This document shows, piece after piece, positions 1 to 6,775 of a stretch of DNA of 12,421 bases. The stretch's first letter is position 1. Each line of letters opens with the position of its first letter. Where the stretch lies: positions 1 through 12,421 of the forward strand of contig JAICGT010000011.1 of assembly GCA_025922995.1 (NCBI GenBank). The letters are read 5' to 3'. Source of the DNA: Fimbriimonadales bacterium. Its GTDB lineage: Bacteria > Armatimonadota > Fimbriimonadia > Fimbriimonadales > ATM1. The notes below the pieces were generated by a model, which did not search any database, was not told where the DNA came from, and was given only the letters and a program-made list of their open reading frames with translations. The position numbers were made by a program, and so were the translations under genes.

Positions 1-935
1 CCCAGCGACTTCATCTCGTCCATGAACGTGCTGAGTGCGTCCCCGAGGCCTTTCAGCAGCCGCGAATGGACATCACCCTGACGGCTATGAGTGTCGAATC
101 CTCCGCCGCTGAAGTAGAGCACGCGAGTCTTGGGCGAGGTGGCGATAAGTTGAGCTATTTGCTTGAAACCTTGACCGAACGCATCGTTGGAATATTTGAA
201 CGTCGACGCATATCGGTCGATAGACTTGTTCAACTCGGCCATGGCGTCGAGTGCAGAGCGGGTCGCTTGCCGCACGGAATTCTCGTCGGCTCCGCCGCCC
301 ATGCCCTGAATCTCGCGTAAGAAGCGCTCGGCGTCCTCGTCGCCGACTAATGCCTTGACGTCTGCGAGGCTGGCGAAGCAGGGCACACTGGCGATTTTTG
401 CCCGAACCGCGGCGGACTTTGTTCTGCCGAGTTCCAGGGCGAGTACCGGATTCGTGCTGCCTTTTTGGGCCTGGTCGTCCAGGAACTTGCCGAGCCAGCC
501 GTATTGCTCAGGCATATCCGGGTTTGCGGTCTGCCAGATCTCCATGCTACGAAAATGTGATCGGTCGGGATTCGGATAACCGACGTTTTGTACTATTGCC
601 AACTGTCCCGACTTATACAATTTCTCGAACCCCGTTAGGCTTGGATGTAAGCCCAGGGCATCGTCGATCTTGAGCACTTCGGCCTCTGGAACGGCGAGGG
701 ACGGACGGTACTGGTAGTAGTCGGCGTTGGTCCACGGGATCACCGTGTTAAGGCCGTCGTTTCCGCCGCTGAGTTGACAAACTACGAGGATGTTGTCCGG
801 ATCGATGACCCCGCCCTTGGACAACCGAAACACATCGGCCTTGGCAATGCTTGCGAGCCACGGCGGCGCGGCGACACCGACGGCGATGATCGCCGAACTC
901 TTTAGAAAGTCTCTTCTTGAAATCTCCTTTGACAT
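1..935 (-). CDS. DUF1501 family Tat-exported protein (partial, C-terminus cut by window edge)
   Basis: The frame runs from an ATG at 935 to the window edge, giving about 311 residues; family members are usually around 400 or more, so the C-terminal part is missing. The N-terminus is a clear twin-arginine signal: SRRDFLK at residues 6-12, a hydrophobic stretch, and a likely cleavage site after AKA (residue 33). The mature part has the family signatures VCQLSGGNDGLNTVIPW near residue 52, LGLHPSL, and FDTHSRQGDVHS close to the edge. DUF1501 proteins fall in the alkaline phosphatase/sulfatase-like group, but their reaction is not established. An AGGAG ribosome binding site (942-946) overlaps the stop codon of the DUF1800 gene, 6 bases before the ATG, so the two genes are almost certainly co-transcribed and translationally coupled. 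The family call is firm; the role is unknown. Confidence 0.9.
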   Translation of the reverse strand, partial: MSKEISRRDFLKSSAIIAVGVAAPPWLASIAKADVFRLSKGGVIDPDNILVVCQLSGGNDGLNTVIPWTNADYYQYRPSLAVPEAEVLKIDDALGLHPSLTGFEKLYKSGQLAIVQNVGYPNPDRSHFRSMEIWQTANPDMPEQYGWLGKFLDDQAQKGSTNPVLALELGRTKSAAVRAKIASVPCFASLADVKALVGDEDAERFLREIQGMGGGADENSVRQATRSALDAMAELNKSIDRYASTFKYSNDAFGQGFKQIAQLIATSPKTRVLYFSGGGFDTHSRQGDVHSRLLKGLGDALSTFMDEMKSL

Positions 936-944
936 GCTGTTCTC

Positions 945-2405
945 CTAACAGAATTGAAACTCGGGTGATGCGAAAAGGACGCGATACACCGCATGTGCGA
1001 CCGCGGCGGATCTCCTCGGATCGCGCGCGGCCGGCGCACCGCCGGCGGTTTCACACGCCTCGACGAGCGGCGCAAATTTTGCTTCGGGCAGATCGGCGTC
1101 GACTAGGGCCAACAGAGCGTTTACGACTTCACGGGACGTCGAAAGCGGTTTGTTACCGAGAATCGAGCGGGCGAATTCATTGCGGTTCGCGGGACCCTTG
1201 AACAACGTGTCCGAGACTTTGATTCGCTCGACCATCGTCGCCGAACTTACCCACGCCCGGCCCCAGTCCCAACCGGCCACGTCGGGGGGATACAGCAGTT
1301 TCATGCCTTGGCGTTCCATTGCGACGTCGACTCCACGTGAAGCTGCGAGCGCCGCGCGCGGGTTCCTTGCGTTTTCCAATGCCTGCAGCGAAATAGGGCC
1401 CATTCCTAGTTGCCTGTAAACAGTAAGTGTAAAGTCGACCGGGTTCTTTACTTGCCCACGCACGCACTTGTCACTCCAAAACTCGTCGGATTCTGCGATG
1501 GCATAAAGAACGGGTTTGATGGCCGTGCCATTGTCCAGGTACTTCTTGGCCAGCCTGTCGACCACCTTTTGTTCCGGTTCCATGTAGCAAAACCATTCCC
1601 ACAGCTTTTTCGCCAAGTGGCTCGCGGTTTTAGGATGTACCGCTAGGATATCGCACACGTCCTCGCCACCGAAGGGACCTGCGTTATCTAGTATCTCTTT
1701 AACGCCCGTATCGTGCAGCGCCGGCCGGAACTGGAAGACAAACGCGGGCTTACCGGCTTTTGCGTTTTCCATTATTAATTCTTGGGGCCGTTTTTGCTGC
1801 CTTGCAGCTTCACGCCTATTTACGCTCGGTGCGAACGCCCATCCGGTGAACGCCCTTGCCGCCTCTTGGATGTCTTTTTCGGTGTAGTTGCCGATTCCGA
1901 GTGTAAAGAGCTCCATAATTTCGCGCGCAAAATTCTCGTTCGGCTTTCCCTTTACATTTGTTTCGTTATCGAGCCAACGAATCATCGCGGGATCCCGACT
2001 TGTCGCAAGCAATAAGTCCCTGAACTTACCGCTCGCTCCGCTCCGAAGCGTGTTCAAGTAATCCAGCATCATCAGGGCCTGATTTATTGTCGAGGCGCTG
2101 ACCGCGAAGTGGTCGTGCCAGAAGAGAGTAAGTTTTTCTTGGAGCGGCCGATGGGTCGACAGCATCCTCAGCGTCCACCAGGAAACTAACGCAGGCACGC
2201 GCAGGATTTCGACGTCGTTTTGATCTTCAACCGCGAATCTGAGCGGTGAGACGTCGAAGCCTTCGGGCACCTTTTCGTATTCGATCAGGCGCTCGATCGT
2301 GCCGTCGACGCCCAGCTTGCCGTAGAACTCTTTCTCGGCAAAGCTCGCGCCCAGACCGAACCGGCGCAGCAGGTGAGCTACCTTCTCCTCGTTCGTCATC
2401 TTCAT
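945..2405 (-). CDS. DUF1800 family protein
   Basis: 486 residues, full length for the family. Recognisable DUF1800 blocks in order: HLLRRFGLGA near the N-terminus (residues 12-21), PLQEKLTLFWHDHFAVSAS, FRDLLLATSRDPAMIRWLDNETN, PNENFAREIMELFTLGIGNYTEKDIQEAARAFTGW, FQFRPALHDTG, HLAKKLWEWF, LYPPDVAGWDWGRAWVS and a terminal FASPEFQF. The biochemical function of the family is unknown. It is typically encoded next to DUF1501, as here, with only 9 bases between the genes. I see no signal peptide, whereas the DUF1501 partner has a Tat signal; export together as a complex is possible but is inference. The ATG at 2405 follows a weak GCAGG. A second in-frame ATG two codons later (2399) lies 7 bases after TATAAC and could be the true, possibly leaderless, start. 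Confidence 0.93.
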   Translation of the reverse strand: MKMTNEEKVAHLLRRFGLGASFAEKEFYGKLGVDGTIERLIEYEKVPEGFDVSPLRFAVEDQNDVEILRVPALVSWWTLRMLSTHRPLQEKLTLFWHDHFAVSASTINQALMMLDYLNTLRSGASGKFRDLLLATSRDPAMIRWLDNETNVKGKPNENFAREIMELFTLGIGNYTEKDIQEAARAFTGWAFAPSVNRREAARQQKRPQELIMENAKAGKPAFVFQFRPALHDTGVKEILDNAGPFGGEDVCDILAVHPKTASHLAKKLWEWFCYMEPEQKVVDRLAKKYLDNGTAIKPVLYAIAESDEFWSDKCVRGQVKNPVDFTLTVYRQLGMGPISLQALENARNPRAALAASRGVDVAMERQGMKLLYPPDVAGWDWGRAWVSSATMVERIKVSDTLFKGPANRNEFARSILGNKPLSTSREVVNALLALVDADLPEAKFAPLVEACETAGGAPAARDPRRSAAVAHAVYRVLFASPEFQFC

Positions 2406-2455
2406 AGTTATACGCCTGCAAGATCGATGGGTTCATTGAGAAACGCGGAGGCAAG

Positions 2456-3163
2456 TCAACTTAGCCTGCTCGACAGCGTTAGCCGAAGCCTGACCAGGTC
2501 TCGAAGCATCCGAAGCCCGTCCCGCACCAACCGAACCTTCGACCCTTCCTGATGCGACCATCGAATCGGCACTTCGGCGATCTCGAAGCCGAGCTTCTGC
2601 CCGATCATGAGCGCTTCGAAGTCGTAGCTGAAGCCATTGAACCGGCAACGCGGAAAGATCGCCTTCGCCGCTTCGCGTGAGAAAAGCTTGAACCCGCACT
2701 GCGTGTCTTTGATGCCCCGAATCGAAAGTGTTTGCACCGCAAGATTGAATGCCCTGCCCGCAGCCTCGCGCCACCAGGGCTGCCTAACTTCGAGGTTGCT
2801 TTCGCGCAGCGGCCTACTGCCGATCGCGATAGGCTCTTTTGCCGCAAACAGCTTCTCGACCTCCTCGATCGGCGCCGCGAGGTCGGCGTCGCAAAGCAGC
2901 AGCCAGTCCGCTTCGGCGTCCACCATTCCTACTCTGACCGCGGCTCCCTTCCCTCTGTTCGGCGTGTACGAAATCAGCCGAAAGCGGGCATCTCGTCCCG
3001 CAAATCTGCGAGCAATATCCGGAGTTGCGTCGGTGCTGCCGTCGTCGACAACAACGACCTCCCAATCGTACGCTTGCGCTGACAGATACTCGCGGATTCT
3101 GCTGAGAGACTTCTCCAGGCGAGGCTCCTCGTTGTAAGCGGGCACGACGACCGCAAGCTTCAC
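2456..3163 (-). CDS. Family 2 glycosyltransferase, dolichyl-phosphate-sugar synthase type
   Basis: 235 residues of GT-A fold. It begins with the nucleotide-binding strand VVVPAYNEE (residues 5-13), then VVVDDGSTD (37-45), NRGKGAAVRVGM (69-80) and the metal-binding DAD at 92-94. DTQCGFKLF (154-162) is typical of dolichyl-phosphate mannose or glucose synthase-like enzymes, which move a sugar from a nucleotide donor to a polyprenyl phosphate. There is no membrane segment, so it would be cytoplasmic or peripheral, unlike versions with C-terminal helices. Donor and acceptor cannot be read from the sequence. The start is GTG at 3163, overlapping the stop of the D-cysteine desulfhydrase gene by 4 bases (GTGA), which implies coupled translation although no metabolic link is obvious. 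A 50-base gap separates it from the DUF1800 gene. Confidence 0.9.
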   Translation of the reverse strand: MKLAVVVPAYNEEPRLEKSLSRIREYLSAQAYDWEVVVVDDGSTDATPDIARRFAGRDARFRLISYTPNRGKGAAVRVGMVDAEADWLLLCDADLAAPIEEVEKLFAAKEPIAIGSRPLRESNLEVRQPWWREAAGRAFNLAVQTLSIRGIKDTQCGFKLFSREAAKAIFPRCRFNGFSYDFEALMIGQKLGFEIAEVPIRWSHQEGSKVRLVRDGLRMLRDLVRLRLTLSSRLS

Positions 3164-4143
3164 TGAGGCTCTCGCCCTGCCGCAAACAGCACCGGCATGC
3201 CGCCAGTGTGCCAGAAAACGACCCGACCGCTGAGTTCTCCGCGCTTTGCCAAGTCGATTAGACCGGCAAATGCCTTGCCTGTATACACGGGATCAAGAAA
3301 AATACCTTCCGTCCGCGCGGCGTAACGGATCGCCTCGCTTCCGGCTTCGCTCGGCACGCCGTAGCCTTTGCCGCAGTAGTCGAGCCGCAGGTCGAAGTCC
3401 GCGCCGGTCAATCGGAGAGGGTCGCCGAAGATCTCGTCGATCTCGAAAGCGATGTCAGCGAAATCGTTCACCATCTCCGGCTCGTCGTCGGTGCAAATTC
3501 CAATGTAATGCGTTTTCGAGTTCATCTGTGCGAGAGCGTACGTGAGACCGGTCTGCGTCCCGCCGCTGCCGCTCGCGGAAATGATGATGTCCACGTTTGG
3601 GTCCTGTCCCATCAGTTCGTGTGCGGCTGCAATGAAGCCGAGGGCTCCGATGCCGCAACTTCCTCCTCCGGGAATGAAGTAAGCCTCTCTCTCCCCGGCC
3701 AAGTCCCTCGCGGCACGATCGAGGTCTTCGAAAGTAGCGTCGGGCAAGCGGTGGATATGTGCGCCCAGCCACTGGTCGAGGATCAAGTTGCCGGTTGGCC
3801 GATTCAAGTCGACCCAGCCCTCGGGCTTCGTCTTTCGCGGTTCGTCGGGGTAGGGCCAGTCCATCACGACCGCGTGGAACTCGATGCCGTGAGTCGCGCA
3901 CGCCGCCGCCGCCTGCCTGACGAAGTTGCTTTGCGATGCGCCGAGTGTGACTACGCTGGTTGAGCCGGAAGCCAGGATGTCGGCCATTAAGTACTCGAGC
4001 TTTCTACCCTTGTTGCCGCCTCCCGCAAAGCCGGTCAGGTCGTCACGCTTGATCCAGAGGTCGATGCCAAGATCCGCAGAGATTCTCGGGAGCCGATGCA
4101 ACGGTGTAGGCGAGCAAATGAGATCGATGCGACGGCCGAGCAC
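3160..4143 (-). CDS. dcyD: D-cysteine desulfhydrase (PLP-dependent, ACC deaminase family)
   Basis: 327 residues, a PLP fold-type II enzyme. The cofactor lysine is K45 in GGGNKGRKLEYL (residues 41-52), and the substrate-binding serine is S72 in GASQSNFVRQ. The family includes 1-aminocyclopropane-1-carboxylate (ACC) deaminase. ACC deaminases have Glu after the active-site Tyr and Leu in the late HLGG motif, whereas this protein has VYTGKA (Y287-T288) and HTGG (T313). Those residues point to D-cysteine desulfhydrase, which splits D-cysteine into pyruvate, sulfide and ammonia in the cytoplasm. The start is GTG at 4143. No Shine-Dalgarno is visible, but CATAAT (4151-4156) ends 7 bases upstream, so a leaderless transcript is possible. 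An in-frame stop at 4171-4173 limits any extension. The last codons overlap the glycosyltransferase start. Activity on other D-amino acids cannot be excluded. Confidence 0.87.
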   Translation of the reverse strand: MLGRRIDLICSPTPLHRLPRISADLGIDLWIKRDDLTGFAGGGNKGRKLEYLMADILASGSTSVVTLGASQSNFVRQAAAACATHGIEFHAVVMDWPYPDEPRKTKPEGWVDLNRPTGNLILDQWLGAHIHRLPDATFEDLDRAARDLAGEREAYFIPGGGSCGIGALGFIAAAHELMGQDPNVDIIISASGSGGTQTGLTYALAQMNSKTHYIGICTDDEPEMVNDFADIAFEIDEIFGDPLRLTGADFDLRLDYCGKGYGVPSEAGSEAIRYAARTEGIFLDPVYTGKAFAGLIDLAKRGELSGRVVFWHTGGMPVLFAAGREPQ

Positions 4144-4163
4144 AAGTCGGATTATGGCAAAGT

Positions 4164-4192
4164 GGCAGGCTCAGCGGAGAGCGGAGCCTGCC
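4164..4192 (-). terminator. 9-bp hairpin between glycoside hydrolase and dcyD genes
   Basis: GGCAGGCTC and GAGCCTGCC form a perfect 9-bp stem around an 11-base loop, 12 bases past the hydrolase stop codon. No U-tract follows on the minus strand, so it is either a weak or factor-dependent terminator, or a 3'-end protecting or processing hairpin. It falls in the only gap (61 bases) between the two genes, which suggests dcyD may have its own promoter. Confidence 0.5.
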
Positions 4193-4204
4193 GTCAAAGG
4201 AGGT

Positions 4205-6145
4205 TTAGAATTCGATAATCGTTATCGAATACCGATTGAAGCGTGCCGTAAACGAACGACTGGGGCCCTGTCCGAAGACCGGTGCCGAGTACCCCACCGT
4301 CGTGGTGAAGTCGGACTCGGACAAGTCCTCCATCGGACCATAGCGGTGCATGGTCACAAATCTCGGTAAGTAGAACCCGCCGGCGTCGACACTTGCCGTG
4401 TAATCCTTGTCCTTAGAGATATTAATGACCATCAACCGCAGCCTTCCAGAAGGCGAACGTACCGCAAAGGTTTTCAACAGAAGGTTGTTGGTCTCACACT
4501 CCACGATTTCGTCGCCGGGGTCTGCAAATTGATTGACCATGCGGAGAGCGTAATACGGCGGATAGGGCACATCGAGGCTATATGGGGATCCCGGCGGCCA
4601 AGCGCTCGATAGGATGCCCCAGTCGCTGTGCTCACGCCAGCCGTAAAGGCTTTGATGGTAGTTTCCCGTTGTCCGGTACTCATCGTGCAGCTTCCACCAG
4701 ATGTGTGTTTTCACGTTACGCACGTTCATGGCGCCCCATTGGTAGGCGAGGTAGAGACCGTTTGTTAGGCTAACGCTCATTTTCCCCGGCTCGCCCCACG
4801 TCCCGTTCGACTCGGTCAGGTGAAGGTCGATTCCCGCCGCTACAGTTTCGCCGAGGTAATCGGCGAGCATTGTTCGCATGCCCTCGGTCCAGAAGTCGAG
4901 CCGGTCGATCATCTGGAATGCCACCGGATCGCTCTCGCGACCGGGCGCCATTGTATAAAGATGGAAGTCGAAGTAGTCAGGCAACACCCCCGCCTCCCGC
5001 ATCGTGGTCAGAAGAACGGCCGACCAACCGTTCGCCTGCGCGCCGGTTCTCGGATTTACGACGGTGATCCGCTGAGGAAAGCTCGCTTCGTTGTAGGTGG
5101 CGACGACTCCAATCTTGATCGTCGGATCGACAGTCTTCATTAGCTGGATGGCCTCAACGCAAAACAGGGCATAAGTTTCAGCATCGTGGCGATACGGCGG
5201 GGGTCGTGTGTCGTACTCGCCAGGGTGATAGCACTCGTTTCCAATCGACCAATAGTTGACGTCCGCTCCCAGCTCCACGTTTGCGTAATAAACCCAATCG
5301 GCAGAGTCTTGGGGCGTCGCTGAGCCGTAATTAGTTGCTATCATGGCTTCGGCGCCAAGCAAATCGACAGTGCGCAGGTAATCTTCGGTGTTAACCCGAT
5401 ACACGGAACCGTCGTAGGTACTCGTGCTCGTACGCCAGTCGTAACGATCAGCGTTAATTCCGCCGGGGAAGTTGTAGAATGTTACTCCGGCGTTCATCAA
5501 CTTCTGCTGAGTCGATACCTCTTCTTCGAACGCACGGTCTCGGGCATTGATGCCAACACCAAAACTACGCTTTGTGAGCGTCGACAGTACGACATTGGGG
5601 TTGATATTAATGGTCGACAGCGGAGGCGGTCGCTGTTTCAACAGCTTAACATCGTCTAGCCAAAACGTTAGGCCGGTATTTGAGCGAAAGTACGTGTAGT
5701 GTAAGGTTTCGCCGGCAAAGACGTTGAAGCTCTCCAAGGGTAGCTCGACGTATACCCATTGCCCGGTGGGGATTGACACGACATCACCTAGACGAATCTC
5801 ATTTCGGGGCGCCTCGCCTCGAATGCGCGCCTGAAATTTCACGTCCTCAATGAACTGCGAATCCGAATATATCCAGAAGCTGAGCGCCTCGACGTCTTGG
5901 GTGTACTCCCCAAACCAGGTGTGAAACATCGTTGCAACTTGGCCCGAAGAGAGCTCAAGCTTCACCGATTTGTCGTATGAGTGCACCTGCTCCGTATTGG
6001 CCCTGTCGAGGGGGCCGGTCGACGTGAAGTCCCAAAGCCCAACAGGATAATCGACGAAAATCTCCATATCGCCCATTCCGCCTGCCAAGCAAGTGCCGCA
6101 GAGCAAGGTGCCTCCGATCAGCGGAGCAAGTTTTTGTAAAGCCAT
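4205..6145 (-). CDS. Secreted glycoside hydrolase, clan GH-A, alpha-L-arabinofuranosidase-like, with N-terminal carbohydrate-binding-type domain
   Basis: 646 residues. The first 23 form a signal peptide (hydrophobic core APLIGGTLLCGTCLAGG); the cysteines do not fit a good lipobox. Residues about 28-170 look like a beta-sandwich carbohydrate-binding module, ending in LTFWLDDVKLL. After a short proline linker, residues about 180-540 look like a TIM-barrel catalytic domain. The likely acid/base is E304 in WSIGNECYH (299-307) and the likely nucleophile is E445 in LHLTESNGTW, the spacing and motifs of GH51/GH44/GH39-type retaining enzymes. The tail to residue 646 resembles the small beta-sandwich that follows such barrels. 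The start is well supported by GGAGG (6151-6155), 5 bases before the ATG. It likely acts on extracellular polysaccharide, perhaps arabinan or arabinoxylan; the substrate is inferred only from family resemblance. No other carbohydrate-active gene lies nearby. Confidence 0.85.
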   Translation of the reverse strand: MALQKLAPLIGGTLLCGTCLAGGMGDMEIFVDYPVGLWDFTSTGPLDRANTEQVHSYDKSVKLELSSGQVATMFHTWFGEYTQDVEALSFWIYSDSQFIEDVKFQARIRGEAPRNEIRLGDVVSIPTGQWVYVELPLESFNVFAGETLHYTYFRSNTGLTFWLDDVKLLKQRPPPLSTININPNVVLSTLTKRSFGVGINARDRAFEEEVSTQQKLMNAGVTFYNFPGGINADRYDWRTSTSTYDGSVYRVNTEDYLRTVDLLGAEAMIATNYGSATPQDSADWVYYANVELGADVNYWSIGNECYHPGEYDTRPPPYRHDAETYALFCVEAIQLMKTVDPTIKIGVVATYNEASFPQRITVVNPRTGAQANGWSAVLLTTMREAGVLPDYFDFHLYTMAPGRESDPVAFQMIDRLDFWTEGMRTMLADYLGETVAAGIDLHLTESNGTWGEPGKMSVSLTNGLYLAYQWGAMNVRNVKTHIWWKLHDEYRTTGNYHQSLYGWREHSDWGILSSAWPPGSPYSLDVPYPPYYALRMVNQFADPGDEIVECETNNLLLKTFAVRSPSGRLRLMVINISKDKDYTASVDAGGFYLPRFVTMHRYGPMEDLSESDFTTTVGYSAPVFGQGPSRSFTARFNRYSITIIEF

Positions 6146-6337
6146 GGTTGCCTCCGTTTCTAAAGTTTCGGATTCGGGGCAATTGCGGAGTGCGGTCTCC
6201 GCTCCGGCTCCCTCTTCCGGTTGTCTGCGGTTACCCGAGTCTGGACACCCACGCAGTGGCGGCTTGTCATCGGCTCCCGCAGCTGTAGCCTTCCGGGGAT
6301 CGGCTCTGCCGCAGAGCGAGAACCTAAACCCTGTAGT
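6146..6337 (-). promoter_or_regulatory. Long structured 5' leader of the glycoside hydrolase gene (candidate cis-regulatory RNA)
   Basis: This gap carries no convincing gene. Read on the minus strand it contains several hairpins in a row: GCTCTG-CGG-CAGAGC (6303-6317); GGCT/AGCC or, alternatively, CCCG/CGGG (6272-6297); GACA...TGTC enclosing CCAC-TGC-GTGG (6244-6268); CGG-GTAA-CCG with a GNRA tetraloop (6228-6237); and CGGAG...CTCCG with inner CGG/CCG (6186-6206). The Shine-Dalgarno GGAGG follows at 6151-6155. A leader of about 190 bases with stacked helices before a secreted enzyme resembles a riboswitch or other cis-regulatory RNA. I could not match it to a known class, and pairing was judged by eye. 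Confidence 0.45.
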
Positions 6338-6343
6338 TGGTTA

Positions 6344-6349
6344 ATTATA
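6344..6349 (-). promoter_or_regulatory. Putative -10 element for the glycoside hydrolase gene
   Basis: A perfect TATAAT on the minus strand, in an AT-rich patch between hspR and the hydrolase gene. The expected -35 position (6367-6372) reads CACCCA, a poor match, so the promoter may need an activator or be intrinsically weak. Transcription would start near 6337. Confidence 0.45.
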
Positions 6350-6364
6350 CAGAGAATTAGCCCG

Positions 6365-6387
6365 ATTGGGTGATTAAATCTCCCAAT
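6365..6387. promoter_or_regulatory. 23-bp near-perfect inverted repeat at the hspR 3' end (operator or hairpin)
   Basis: Plus strand: ATTGGG, T, GAT, TAA, ATC, T, CCCAAT. All nine arm pairs match apart from one central T-T mismatch on each strand. It covers the hspR stop codon and lies over the expected -35 region of the hydrolase promoter. It may be an operator for a dimeric regulator, or the 3'-end hairpin of the chaperone operon. No U-tract follows on the minus strand, which weakens the terminator reading. Confidence 0.4.
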
Positions 6388-6775
6388 TCTTTCGAAAAAC
6401 CAACTTTGGGGCAGGCAGCAGGCCGCCCTCACGAGGGACGGGAGCCTTACTTTCCTTGGTCAAGTGAGCGAGCCGTTCTTCTGCAACCCGGACGTACTCG
6501 TACATCTGAGCCTCGAGGTCCAGCCTCATATCTTCCATCTGGTCGAGCAGCCTCAAGATGACCTCGACACCGGCAAGGTTGACCCCGAGGTCCTGCGTCA
6601 AGCGCTGTATCTGGTGGACGCGGCTGATGTCGTACTCGCTGTACATACGGTTCTTATCATTCATGCGCGCCGGCGTGATCAGTCCCTGACGTTCGTATGA
6701 GCGCAAAGTCTGCGGGTGCACGCAGCACAACCGAGCTGCAACTCCCATGGGATAGACCGGGTCACGACTGGTCAT
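6374..6775 (-). CDS. hspR: HspR, MerR-family heat-shock repressor
   Basis: 133 residues. The N-terminal MerR-type winged helix-turn-helix covers about residues 6-75: [28 protein letters not shown] (8-35), then [32 protein letters not shown]. The sequence [15 protein letters not shown] and the 'LGVNLAGVE' block are characteristic of HspR rather than metal-sensing MerR proteins, and no C-terminal metal-binding cysteines are present. A dimerisation helix follows (about 76-107), then a basic tail. HspR represses chaperone genes by binding HAIR operators, with DnaK as co-repressor in actinobacteria. Here it is the last gene of the dnaK operon, overlapping dnaJ by ATGA, and a HAIR-like site lies in the dnaK promoter. 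Autoregulation is therefore the expected circuit. Confidence 0.93.
   Translation of the reverse strand: MTSRDPVYPMGVAARLCCVHPQTLRSYERQGLITPARMNDKNRMYSEYDISRVHQIQRLTQDLGVNLAGVEVILRLLDQMEDMRLDLEAQMYEYVRVAEERLAHLTKESKAPVPREGGLLPAPKLVFRKNWEI

Noticed and set aside
3246..3545. Arg-rich plus-strand frame opposite dcyD
   Set aside because: Its composition is that of an antisense frame in GC-rich coding DNA, and the dcyD motifs on the other strand are unambiguous.
6186..6337. Known riboswitch classes (cobalamin, c-di-GMP-I, SAM-I, TPP, guanidine) in the hydrolase leader
   Set aside because: Short resemblances exist, such as GCCACTG and GATGACAAGCCG, but the obligatory conserved cores (for example GCAAAGCC of c-di-GMP-I or the cobalamin GGTG-AATCC segment) are missing. 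A covariance-model search is needed.
6160..6432. 90-codon minus-strand open frame across the hydrolase leader
   Set aside because: It overlaps the hspR end in another frame, has no family resemblance or ribosome binding site, and its sequence is better explained as structured leader RNA.
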